DNA of 64,000 nt from Onthophagus taurus (taxonomy: Eukaryota > Arthropoda > Insecta > Coleoptera > Scarabaeidae): positions 8,377,501-8,441,500 of the forward strand of contig NC_091971.1 of NCBI RefSeq assembly GCF_036711975.1. Direction: 5' to 3'. The translations under genes and the position numbers were made by a program. Below the pieces are notes generated by a model. It was not told the origin of the DNA, ran no database searches, and worked only from the letters and a program-made list of their open reading frames with translations. Below are positions 24,301 through 36,497 of the stretch, one piece after another; the stretch's first letter is position 1, and every line of letters starts with the position of its first letter.

Positions 24301-27300
24301 TTGGAATCATTTAATTTTGTTGTTGTTAAGTCAAAGATAATTTGTGGGTTTGTTGTTTCTATCATTTCTGTTGATGTTGGAAAATTCTCAACCTCATTCG
24401 TTTCAGCTTTATCAATCAATTTTGTGGTCATTTCATCCATCATTGTTGTTGTTTCAACATTTTGTTCACTAATTGGTTCTGTAGTTTCAATATTCATTTC
24501 AGCATTAAAATCACCTTTAGTTTCAGTCTCTGTATTTATTTTTATGTCAGAATCGGTTTTATTCTCAATTTCATTTTCAGTTTTACTTTCAGTATCATTT
24601 TCAGTTTTATTCTCAGTTTCATTTTCACTTTCAGATTCATTTTCAAAAGATGAAATTGTTGTTGTTGGCAATTCATGTGAATCATATAATATTCCATAAC
24701 TAATAGTATCATCATTTTTGTATGAGTCAAAATATTTATTGCTATGAACATTATTGATAATGTACGGACTTAATGTCGTTTGTGTGTGGCTTTTAATTGT
24801 CGGTTCTTGCTCAAGTTTTTTTGTCGTTGTTTTTTCCTCAACCGCAGATAAAATTTCGTTAAAAGATAAATTTAAATCATTTTGCTGTTTAATTTCTTCC
24901 TCATGAACTTGGTTATCATCATCGGAATTTAATGGAACAACAGATAATGTTATATCCGTTGGATTAATTTCGTTTTTATTCGTTGTGTTCATTTGGTCAT
25001 TATCTAATCTTGGCGGAACTGTTATTTTAGGAACTTCAAAGTATTCCTTGTGGTCAATATCGTGCATATCAGAATGAATAATTGTATAATTTTCAATTTC
25101 CGGTAAAAATGGCGACATTTGTTCCATAATATGTTCATGATGATTTTCTTCATGATTATATTCAGTACTTGTCACATTTGATTCTTCAATTTGAGCAGAC
25201 TCAGTATGATTCATTTGATTCGCATTTTCAGTTTGGTTAGAAATAACACTAAAATCAGTGCTATTCTGCACATTTTCAACTTCATTGTTAATTAAAACTG
25301 TTGTAACGTATCCTTCGGTGGTTTCAGAACTTGTATTGATAAAATTAAAATTTTCCGTAGAAATTGTGCTATTATTAACATTCAAAACAATTCCATCGTT
25401 TAAATTTTCAAAGATATCTTCATCGTCCAATACTGGCTTAAATTCGTTTTCATTCACATCTTTTAGCGTAGAAACTGCTTCTGCCACAGCAACTTCCGTT
25501 TCGTTCAAATTTTCTTTAATTGTTCCAAATTCAGTCGTCATTGGAACATCTATGTCAGATGTTTTACCATCTCGTAAATGAAACTGTTGTAACGTGACTT
25601 CTGTCTTGTTTAAATCTTCTTCTCTTGATAATTGAGGAATTGTAGTTGTTTCCATTTCATCGTTCAATGTTGATAGTTCCGTTATTGATTCCATTTCTGT
25701 TGTTGTTTCTGTACTTTCATTCAAATTTGACATCGAAGAAACATCAACTGAAGATGTTAAAAGTTCTTCTCGAATTGTTGTCTGTGGAATTATTTCTTTA
25801 ATAAGAATTTCTTCTTGATTAACCGAAGGCTTTATTTCTGGTAAACTAGTTAAGATTTCTTCCATTTCCGTTGTGGTTCTTATAAGATTATCATCCTTTA
25901 ATGGAATTTCATCGTTAAAAACTACAGAATTAATTGATTCCGTTATTTCTTCCTGTTGTTTTTCTGTTGTTATTTCCTCTTTCATAATTATTACGGGAGG
26001 TATAACCTCCGGTTGAGTTGTTTCCATTACTGGTACTTGCATAGTTGTGTCTCGAGCTTCCGTAAGCATTACATCAACAGGATTTTGACTTGTTTCAACA
26101 GACGAATTTGATTTTGGTTGCTCAGTGTTTAAATTTTGATTAACGTCTTGAGATGGGAGCATCGTTGTGGGTTCATCCACGTCCATTGTTGTGGTTTCTT
26201 TTATTTCAGTATGAACTGGTAGTAGAAGTGGTGATGTTTCTTCATGTGATGGTTGTGTTGTTGGTTCTGGAGATGTTTCAACAATAATGTTAGGTTCTGG
26301 TGATGGCTCAGGTTCAGGAGAAGGTTCCGGTTCTGCTGTTGGCTCTGGTTCAGGTGATGGCTCAGGTTCAGTGTATGGTTCAGGTTCGGCTGTTGGCTCT
26401 GGTGCTGGTTCTGGTGATGGCTCAGGTTCAGGAGATGGTTCAGGTTCAGCTGTTGGTTCGGGTTCAGATGATGGTTCTGGTTCTGCTGATGGTTCAGGTT
26501 CTAATTTAATATTCGATTCTGTTTTAAGTTCAGGTTCTGCTGTAGTTATCACTTCAAGGATTGGTAATAATTCTACATGTGATTTATGTTCAGATTGTGT
26601 TTGATAATGTTGATCTTGTTCAGGTTGTGTCGTTGATTCAGGTTCCGAGTCATAAACAGATTTGGGTTGTGAGTCTACTTCATATACTAGCTTTGGCTCT
26701 GGTTCTGGCTCCGGTTGTGGCTCTGGTTGTGGCTCTGGTTCTGGCTCCGGTTGCGGCTCTGTTTGTTGACCTACTTCTGGATCTAACTCAGATTCAAGAT
26801 CAATTTTTGGTTTACGGTCATGTTCAGGTTCAGATTCAGATTTAGGTTCTGGTTCAGGTTCAGGTTCAGGTTGAGATTCAGGTTCAGGTTCAGGTTCAGG
26901 TTCAGGTTCAGGTTCAGGTTGAGGTTCAGGTTCAGGTTCAGGTTGAGGTTCAGGTTGAGATTCAGGTTCAAGTTTAGGTTCAGGTTCCGATTCAGATTCT
27001 GCTTCAGCTTCATGTTCTGCTTCAAATAAACCATGTTCATTCGATTTTGACGGTAACCCAACAGCACCTACACAAATAAAAGTTAATATAATCCTAAAAA
27101 TCATGAAGCAACCTTACCCAATTGAGGTTTATTTTCTGTTTCGACTTCATCTCCTGCATGAACGCATGATTTCATATCTAGATCAAGTTTTTCCCCAATT
27201 GGACACCCACAAACAAACGTGACTGTTGTATAATCGAACGAGCAAAACTTTTCACATCCATTATTACCGTGCTTACATACATCATGGATTTTTTTCGTTT

Positions 27301-29354
27301 GGACATCTTCGCTAAAGTGATAATCGCTTGTTAGATAACCGTTTCTTTGGTGAATATTGTCCATTAATTTTGAAGTTATTACATCTTCGTTAATTGGGTC
27401 CTTATTGACCCCATCGTCTTTGAAAACCCAAGCCACGCGATATGTAATCACAACACTACCAGGACTACAAGATAACAATAACAATTAGATAAATTATCTT
27501 CACCAATAATGATAACTTACGTAATATTTATAACTTTCAATTTGATATGGGAAGATCCATTTTTCAATTCTTTTTGGTCAAATAAAGCGTTTAATAATTG
27601 CGATTCGATGTTTTTAACAAGATCTTTGTGTTCTTGGCTATTTTCATCTTTTAGTGCATCTGAGAATTGCATGTTATCGATGATTATTTGTGATTCTAAA
27701 GCTCTAGGAACTAAAAAAAGAAATAAATTTCGATTAAAAATTATATTAAAAAGTTATTGTTATTATTACCATAGTGGTCTTCGTGTGCATCATGAAGTAT
27801 TTGTGGAATGCGACCTTTTGTATTCGTTGCTTCCGTTGGATCAGGATGGTTTCCGCTAAAATGTCTTGCTGCTACTTCTGAGTTTGAAGAATCCGGTCCA
27901 CCAATAACACCGACTATCAAAAAACAATATTAATTAGTATTTAATAAAAAAATTAATCAAATATTACTTTACCTGCAGCTAAAATACCAACAATAAGAGC
28001 GGCAGCAACAAGAGCTAAACAAATAGCCCAACACCAACACTTACTCCTCTTCTTATTGGATCTCTTATCCATGGTAACATAAAGTTTTTCCCCCCTGAAA
28101 AATGATAATTATTTATTGATTTCTCGAAGATATTTATTTTTTAATGATTAACTAGCGTGGCTGTTATTGTATCTGTTATGCTTTAGCTGTAGGCTTTAGC
28201 GCGCCAGCACCAACACCTTGTCACACCACCAAACCAGAAAGAAAAACGTTTTATATAACGTTTTTTTTGTATTGAATTCCAAAAGAGGCAGCATTAAAGT
28301 TAGGCAACCTAGAGCTGTGAACGCTTCCGTAAAAAGCTTATGGTGTGTGTGGTTTGAAAAGATATTGGTACCGTTGACGCTCTAAAGTGGTAAGCCACGC
28401 GGGATAGTCCACGATTCCGCGTTCTGGTCTGGTTAAGGAAAATCCATAGTCGTCCACTCCCGAAGATGAACCGACAGAATCAGCAAATGTGACGCTGTTT
28501 CGACTTTTTCTCGAAGAACTGAAAGTTACACGTTTTCAAAGAACACCAAAATAAAAGTTTAGGGATCGTTTCCCCTTCCCTAAATTAAACCGTTAATCAT
28601 AACATAGCAACCGGATGACTCAATAGATATTACAGGGGGCAGGTGCGTCTCTAGATTGTCTAACTTTAAAAACAATTTACCTCATGTATTTCCTATGCTC
28701 GTTCACAGGGACGAAATACTCATCATAACGTTTTCCTAACTCTATATCAGTCTCCTTTTTTACTGGAATCGTATCTAAACCATTCGATTCGAACTCATAA
28801 GCTCCGGTAACATCTTTACTATTTGGTTTTAAATTAACCAATTCTAAATTAACCGCTTCCGCCATCATCATCGATTCATCATTTTTCGTCGGCGTTAAAT
28901 CCAACGCTAACGTATTCTTTACGTCTCCATTATTATACGGCCTTTTTTCGTCGAATGTTGACCTCACAACACCGCCGTTTACTTCCTGTTTCATTGGAGG
29001 TTCATCGAATGCAAACGCCGGATTATCTAAGCCATTATGAGTCGACGGCGAAGAATCCATTGCGTTTAATTTTTTCGTACTGCTATATTTGTCGTTGTCT
29101 GGTTGTTCTTCGTTTATATTTAAATTTGCCGTCGATAAATAATGGGGTAGTTTCCTATCGGTTTCGTCGTAATTTACTGGTAACGTTATCTCGTTTTTGT
29201 GGTAATATTGGTTTTCTTCCGGTTTCGAATGACTAATCACTCGTACTTCACCGTTATGAATTGATTGATCGTGATGTGCTTCCATGGAACTTGTATCGGG
29301 TACGGAGGAATCTTGAGCTGTATCGCTCCCACCGTAACTACTATCTGCATCCAT
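21342..29354 (-). CDS. Type II transmembrane serine protease homologue (SEA, EGF, Glu-Pro repeats, 5 LDLa, SRCR, inactive trypsin domain)
   Basis: Thirteen minus-strand exons: 28681-29354 (ATG at 29354), 28372-28518, 27973-28094, 27770-27913, 27521-27710, 27118-27464, 23276-27067, 22982-23221, 22500-22928, 22150-22448, 21791-21953, 21588-21733 and 21342-21527. Total 6879 nt, 2292 residues. Residues 1-292 are cytosolic, the membrane helix is about 293-314 (after RSNKKRSK), SEA about 363-485 with GSVVI, EGF-like about 489-524, Glu/Pro and Ser/Thr-rich stalk about 545-1715, LDLa repeats about 1720-1925, a weak SRCR, then a trypsin fold. Catalytic His is replaced (WILASYSC), Asp is kept (YNNDM), Ser is replaced by Glu (NDEGAP for GDSGGP), and the activation site is ARIIS rather than RIVGG. 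So it is a non-catalytic homologue, probably a cell-surface binding or scaffold protein. Two donors (GTACCA, GTTGGT) are weak but needed for frame. Partner unknown. Confidence 0.88.
21977..22135. mobile_element. Partial pogo-type MITE in an intron
   Basis: It lies in the intron 21954-22149 of the pseudoprotease gene. It begins with AGTAAAACCTCGATATAA, the classic pogo/Tigger-like terminal sequence, and continues into CTAGTTCTAG-type repeats like those in the element at 38345-38649. The opposite terminal repeat is missing. Confidence 0.55.
26287..27010 (-). repeat. Coding hexanucleotide repeat giving Glu-Pro tracts
   Basis: Imperfect tandem hexamers (GAACCT on the coding strand) encode (EP)n with Q, S and K variants. 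They occur in three blocks: about 26820-26995 (most uniform), 26690-26760 and 26287-26510. They lie in the extracellular stalk of the pseudoprotease. The uniform block is likely length-variable between individuals. Long open frames in the other frames here are by-products of the repeat. Confidence 0.85.
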
Positions 29355-30966
29355 TTTCTATAAATAAAAAAAACATAATTGTTTATACATTTATATATTA
29401 TTTAAAAAATTGTTGCAAAAATTGGAAATAAATTTCAAATAAATTTACAAATAAGTTTACAAATTAGTTAACATATTTTTCATAATAACAATAAAGAATG
29501 TTGAAAAGAAATAACGGTAAAGTTTATGTAAATGTTGCAATCATAAATTCCTCAAGAAAACTAACTGTTTTTACAGTAAAGTGTAAACGAATAAGATTAT
29601 TCGTGAGTGTTATAATTAAAATGATACACAAACGCAAGGTCGTATCACAACTTCTCTTGTATAAGATGGAAATTTCTCTCGGTTGCAACCAAGAACCCGG
29701 GAGTCCATCGAGATTGTTACATCATCGTTGTGGAACAGTTAATCAGCAACTCGTTTTGCAATTGTAACAGAAACGACGTAGAAACTGTAATCGGCCTGGT
29801 TGGGTGGTAGGTTGGAATTTTGCCTGACAGAAAACTGGTTCTACACGCAATGTTTAAATGACAAATAAAGAACGATAGTTTGAACGAATACAGGGCAAAA
29901 CCGATCTATTTATGGCGCTACAATTTTCATCTTATGCGTTACAGGTATAATGACATAGTAGTCTAAATATTTTATTTTACAGTCATATAACATAATTTTA
30001 CATCGTAGAGATAAATCGTATGATATAATTTACGTTTTATTTTATCTTAAAATTCATTCTATCAAAATTTATCTCTCCGGATAAGATTTTTTTAAGTAGC
30101 TTCCTTTATTTGCTTTCCTATGGACTTCTTTATGTAGACTTCTAGTGCTCGATATATCTACTTCTAAACAACCTGGGTACAGTGCAGTGTTACAGTCAGC
30201 AGTATTAGTCATTCTTCTAGATACTAAAGTAAGACGTCTTACTTTAAGTTGTTTTATACTGGTAATATCTCAGTTAGTTCTTAAGATTTAAATTTTTACC
30301 TCACAATAATTATTAATACTAATTAAATACTAATTAAATTTGCTTTAAATTACTTCTTACTTCATGTTGATATCTCAATTAGATTTTGAGTTACAAATTT
30401 TTAAAGATTAATTACTTTTATCCTAACATTTGTAGTCATAAAAGAGTATATCATAATATGAGTCATTAACATTCAAAGATATGAATGATAATAGTATAAC
30501 CTAGACAGGATTTTGTTAAAATCTTTGAGTAGCATATCAAATTTTGATACTGAATTTAATAATTGTAAGTAAAATTGATTCTAATATAATGTCAAACCTA
30601 ACCATATTTTCCTTGAAACAAATCTATTAGTAAGTGTTTATTATGAATTAAAAGGTCGTATTTTGTAATTTCTCGTGATTCACGAAGCATAAACTGTCAA
30701 CCTCTTTATATGCAATTATTATAGTACCTTGATTATACATATTTAAAAAATGTTTAAGTTAATTACAATATAATTATGTTTCGTGTTGTAACATTGAAAT
30801 AAAAAGAATAAATGTGTAGTTTGTAATACGTATAAAAGATTCTATAACGACTTAAATCATTAAAGATTAATATCAATTCGATTAGGGAGATTCTAAAAGA
30901 TACGGTAATCTTTACGTTACAAAATATAATCTTGATTTTGTATTAGAAGTTAGTACAGAAACAACA
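29355..30966. other. Spacer between pseudoprotease and gustatory receptor starts
   Basis: 1.6 kb of AT-rich DNA between two divergent genes, presumably holding both promoters. It contains a perfect 22-bp palindrome at 30225-30246 centred on GACGTC. I see no exon in it; the open frame at 29498-29767 has no domain. Confidence 0.45.
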
Positions 30967-32250
30967 ATGCAGTGGTTCAAGAAAGAAAGTTGCTTAATTT
31001 GTGCATTTAAACCTGTGGTAGTCTTTCATTTTTGGGTAATTCCTTTTATGTATAAATGCGATCATAGAAATGGATATATTTTTTATCAACAAAAAAATTA
31101 TTTGATTTTATTATCGATAAGTTTATTCATTTCGCTCGTTACTTCGTTAATATTGGTTACAAAGGAATTATTCATAGAAAGATTAAGAATAACTGAGATA
31201 TGGATTAATACTCCTTATATAATTGGGGGATTTATTTATAGTTATATATTTATTCATATTTTTTTAAAACAACACTTAATAGCTAAATTATTGCAAACTG
31301 AATTGTATGAATACACGAATTATTTTAAGAATGATTGGTATTTGAACTGTTTAATTAACGATTTTCGGAAAGTTGTCTACAGAAGTATTTTATTTATAAT
31401 TGGATTTGTTTTAACTTATGAAATATCCTGCTATTTTTGCACTAACAGCATTGCGTTTTTAATATTAAACACCACATATATTTATATATTTTACGCTGGT
31501 AACACGACAATATTTTGCATTGGAATGATGGGAATATCAACTTTGAAATATTCTTATTTAGAAATCAAAATATTATTAAAAGACAGATTACGAGGATGCG
31601 ATTATATCGATGATGTTTTGCAAAAATTTGGTAGTTTTCGCACAAAAATTTATTTATATCAGGAACAACTTAATACATATTTGGCAAACGTCCTTCCTAT
31701 ACTTATACTAAATGGAATTTTAACAACAATTATGGCGTTTTGTGTAATTATTGAGTGCACTAATATAAAAGATTTTTTTTCTCATATGTTTTCGAGAAAT
31801 TTAATTAATTATTGTATGACGTTAATTTCTTTTGGTTTATGTGCTAATGTGTATAATACTGCGAATCAAATGGTAATAAAAAAACTGCATTTTTATGATT
31901 AACAAAATTTTTATTTTAGGATTTAGAGTTTGTTGCGTTTATAAATAAATTCCCGTTATCGAAATTATCACAATGTGAAATTGACAAAGCAAGTTAAAAA
32001 ATAAGAAAAATTAAGTAGTATTAATTTTATTTTTGCAGATTGAGCAGTTAATTTATCACATAAACATACAACCTTATAAAATAAGCTATATGGGAGGAGA
32101 AATATTATCATTAAAGACTATGACAAAAGTAAGTTAATTCATTTTCTTTAATAAAGTAAGTTAAATAATAAAATTGTTTTAATTTAGGCTCTTCAATACG
32201 GAATAACTTACACCATTGTTTATATTCAAATGTATTATTTCTATGAATAG
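30967..32250 (+). CDS. Insect gustatory receptor (7tm_7 family)
   Basis: Chemoreceptor channel subunit with seven predicted helices, in the membrane of taste neurons. Exons: 30967-31872, 31920-31988, 32039-32128 and 32188-32250. They sum to 1128 nt, 375 residues, the usual size. The last exons encode FPLSKLSQCEIDK, IEQLIYHINIQPYKISYMGG and TYTIVYIQM. The last matches the family signature TYhhhhhQF in TM7, with Met for Phe. The frame between exons 2 and 3 is kept only with a GC-AG intron: AAA|GCAAGT is the donor (31989), while the ordinary GT two bases on causes a stop. A poly(A) signal AATAAA lies at 32275-32280. It is a single gene with no tandem sister in this window; the ligand is unknown. 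Confidence 0.88.
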
Positions 32251-32754
32251 AAATTATTTCCATCAATAAAAATGGAATTACATAATTTAACTCATTTCTT
32301 GTCTTCTTCGTGAATTTCTGATGAAACGCCTTAGGTAATCTTCAACAATCAACGGAAAAACGATTGTATAACGCCGGTTATTACTGGAAAGTCTATTATT
32401 TTTGTTTTCACCGTGTTATTGAAGTACTTAATATAAGATGTTACTTAAGAAGTGTTGATAGAAATGTTATTACCAGCATATTTAAGTTATTATTGTATAT
32501 TCTTTAATTTAACGCTAAATAAAAATGCAATTTTAATTGAAGTTTTAATAAATTCTATACATTTTTAAACCAGTGCAATGACCAGACTTTTACCCTTGTT
32601 TTTTCACCTACTTTAGCGATCAATATCTTCACAACCGCTCGATAGAAAAGATTACGGTAAAGCTTGTTTTAATCACTAAACATTTCTATGTAACATATGT
32701 GAATTTGAATTTTTTTTTTAATCACTAGTTAAATGAAAAAAGTACCCGATTTTA

Positions 32755-32802
32755 GACGTCGCGCCTTTATTTTACTACATAAAGAAATAAAGGCGCGACG
32801 TC
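32755..32802. repeat. Perfect 18-bp hairpin
   Basis: GACGTCGCGCCTTTATTT at 32755-32772 is repeated as its exact reverse complement at 32785-32802, with a 12-nt loop. It lies 500 bp past the gustatory receptor. The GC-rich outer stem is unlike the local base composition. Confidence 0.85.
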
Positions 32803-34776
32803 CAGTCTGGAACAAACACCACCAGTATCTTTCCCGATTGTATTTTATCGAATACAAGGTTGTAATACCATTTCTTTTTGTAAAATTGAAATTGAAAAAT
32901 GATTTTTTGCACATCTGTTGAAATAGTTCCTAGTTTATTTTTTTAGCATTTATAAGAGAATTTTGTCTTAGAATCGCTAAGATTGTTGTACCATATTTAA
33001 TTACTACTGGAAAGTTTGGTCTGAGTCTAGCTCACATAGTACATATTGTTGGATGTTTTGACAAAATGTTTACATATGGGTAGTTTGTAAAGTCAGATTT
33101 TAGGGTGTTGGTTAAAATTGATTGAGAGTTGGTATCACCGCTGAAAACGTTCGGGTTAATTGCTTGCGCATCATAACAATTGCATGGCATAGATATGCAC
33201 AGATATGTTATGGCACAGATAGGTGTGACTTGGGTAGCAGTTATATTTCTTTTGTGTGCCCTCTGCTTGGAAAGATAAAGCATCTACTTTTCTTTTAGCA
33301 GTTAACGGCATTTATACTTTTTTGCCCCCTTTTTGGAGCTGGGGTAATTTTTAATTCATCTTGTTTTCATTATCATAGTTGATGATATAAAAGCAGAAAT
33401 TTAAATCTGTTCCATCCCTCTCTTTAGAAACACCAGTTTTTTTAAAAGAATTGGTATTGAAAACAGTGAAGATGAAATGTTTCTTCCGTTTCGTAGGCGT
33501 AATCCACTCCCCGATCTTGAATATGAGCCGAAGAACCGCCTGGTCATATACCATAAGAACGTGACAAAAGATCTCGGATATTTTAAAACCGGTTATCCTT
33601 GATCCTTGGGCGAACACAGCGGACCCTTAGCGAGTTGCGAAACTTCTCATTGCTCTTCGTAGTCACACCGGAGCCATATACCAAGCGACGATATCAAAAA
33701 AAAAATTATTAGCAACTAAATTGCTTGTAAGTTATTATAAAGTCATTTAATAAAGGATTTTATGTAGTAAGGTTTTAAAGCTTTCGTATTTTTAGTATCA
33801 AGGTTTTGATTTTATACCATTGAAAAATTTTTCTTGTACTTAATCTTGTTCGAGGTCAAAGAATGAAAGAAATTACAACCTTTACATTAAGTATTAATTT
33901 TCGAACACTCTGTATACAACAAAATTTAGCGATACTTTCTATATAAGATCGAACACGAAAGCTCGTATGTGAAGTCTGTCCAAAGCCTCTTGCGACACAT
34001 AAATTAAATCCAACGCCCAGTTAACTTTCTTCCGGGTGCTTTTTATTTATATTTTTTTGCTGGTCTCTTTCGATGTTGCTGGGCACGACCAGATGTTGTT
34101 ATTCCATCTGTTTATTATATGAAAAGTTATTTTCTAAATCATATAAAATCAATAACCCAACATAAAAATTGTACTCATTTGTAGACCAAATATTTTGAAA
34201 CGCAATATCTTAATCAATGAATCTTGATAAAAAAGCTAAAAAATAAACTTTAAACTCTTAAATCAAAAAATCGTAGCCACAATAACCACCAAGTTGATTT
34301 GACTTGTAGGTAGTTGACGTCAACTGAGAGCTAAACTTTGCAGTCTCAGCACGTTTTACGACGTCTGGAGCAAGCTAAGACGTTCGTCCGCCTACTCGCA
34401 TTTATTATGGCGGCGGCATTTATGACTATGGTATCGAGAGAGGTTGACCGTTTAAAATGCACATTGTCTAAAACGTCCGTTCGCGGTTCTTATACTACCA
34501 CAATAGGAACTTTTTGTAAAAATTATTAATCTCTAAAGATCGTTGCCCCCTTTGAAAGCGATTAGAAATCGCTTTGAAAAATTGAAACGGCCTTTATCTT
34601 GACTTGAACATTTCGTATTGGGTCGTAATATTTACGACGAAGATAATCTAGTGCCAAAGAACGATTTTCTCGGTGTATGAAAGAATGTTTATTGGAACAT
34701 TTCAAATAGAATTTGTGCAAAAGTCGGAAGAACGATTAAAACTTACGTAATTAGTAATTGCCTTAAGACGTGGTAT

Positions 34777-34836
34777 AAAAAGCGTTACAAAAAGCGTTAC
34801 AAAAAGTGTTACTAAAAGTGTTACAAAAAGAGTTAC
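34777..34836 (+). repeat. 12-bp minisatellite, five units
   Basis: Five adjoining copies of a unit like AAAAAGCGTTAC with substitutions (GTGTTAC, GAGTTAC). Noncoding. Confidence 0.8.
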
Positions 34837-36428
34837 GTGTGGTTGAAGGAAAAAGAATTAACAAGCGAACGGAAGTGTATTTCTTCCTATTAAGTTACTT
34901 TCAGTAACTTTCAATCGATTGTTGTTGATCATCTTTCATCAAGTTGAAAGTAAAACTTTCATTTTAACTATATATTAGAATTATCTAATAAAACTGAAAT
35001 ATTTATTAAAAATATTTTCGATTTCTACAAACCAGTCAGTCGATTATAATCCTTGACATGTGTGTTTCGGGGTTGGGTCAAAAAAGAAATTCCAGTTTTC
35101 GACAGACCCAGGTCATTTAGCTAGGTCGAACCATCCCTCAAGGCAAAGAAATTATCTTCTTGGGAGAGATTCGAAACTCACCGATTTTGTTGCTCTTCAC
35201 AAACAGGTGTCATCCTATATATTAACCGAAGGATAACTTACGGTTGTGGAATCCGATAACCAGAGCGTCCCCGTGTCTTAGAAAGGACACGAAAGGCTTG
35301 ATACATATGTATACGGGTTTTCGCATGGTTTTAAATTACCTAAATACGATCTTTAGAGAGTAAACTTACAACAGTTTAAACGAAAAGATTTTAAAATTGA
35401 GAGATCCAGATTTGGTGTTGTTACGTTTGGAAATTGTCGGAAATGAGTCGAATACCTATGTTTAAAGCCAATTTCAGATTCGATTTCAAACCGGGGGCTT
35501 TTGGACAAAAAAAGAAACACAACCTGGAGAAAGTGCTTTTTAGTGTATAGCAAAACCAGTTTTATGTAACATATATATATTTTTTTGTTACCAAATGTAT
35601 TGGGCAAATACTTTCTATAACCGTGTAGGATTATTTTTGTTGAAAAGTAAGTATGTAGTAATTATCGGTTGTATTAATTAATAAGTAATAATAAAATTAC
35701 TAAGTTTTTGTTGTTTTATTGTGTTCGATAATTTTTAAGAGCAATAATTTCTGTTCTTAAAGTCAATAACAATCAGATATACAGAGTTAAGCTTAAAAAA
35801 TCTCCACAATAAAGCTATGTAGGAGATAATGAATTGATTTGGCATACTATATCTCTATTAATTTTGGTTTTAAATGTTCTTTATTTCACCATTATATATC
35901 AATTCGTTCTTGAGATACTCTATCTCTTTATAAATTGTTAACATTTAAGACAACATTGTCGTTAATATCTAACGTAATATTTTTCCAACAGAATACATCG
36001 TGGAGACCTTATCAACAGTATAAACACCGCCGTTTAGCAAAATATAGATTAATCTGGTAAACATCAAAATGTGGGAAAGTTGCTGATCTTCTATGTTTTG
36101 AAACAAGATAACGCAGTAAACGCAGATAAGAACAGAGATTAAGATTTCCTTGAAATGATAGCAATCAAAGATGCTTTTCAAAGATGCCAAGGAGAAGAAA
36201 AGATAAGCTAACCCTTGTAGTAGGTGTAAATACCAGCCCTGACTAGAAGATCAAATCATTGCTTCCTTATCACTCAGACAACCTTCGAGCCCTTAACTCA
36301 CAGCAAATCGGTAAGGAAATTGCAGATTTTGTGTTGGACAAACCAGAAATCATGGGTTATCAAGCCCTTTGTGTGTTATGAATGAGTTAATTTGATAATG
36401 CCATTAAAAATATCTTCAAGAAAAGCAA

Positions 36429-36497
36429 CCGAACCCAATCCAACCCAGACCCAACCCAAACCCAACCCAAACTCAACGTAAACCCAAGCCAACCAGG
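36429..36497 (+). repeat. AACCCAA-type simple repeat
   Basis: Degenerate tandem runs of CCAACCCAAAC with almost no G on this strand. A weaker, longer version of the same composition lies at 48840-49170. Confidence 0.6.

Noticed and set aside
26287..27067. Several long open frames in both strands across the Glu-Pro repeat
   Set aside because: They are frame shadows of a near-pure hexanucleotide; the true frame is fixed by splice continuity and flanking domains.
32729..32921. Overlapping 61-62-codon frames on both strands
   Set aside because: They exist because of the perfect inverted repeat there, not because of coding function.
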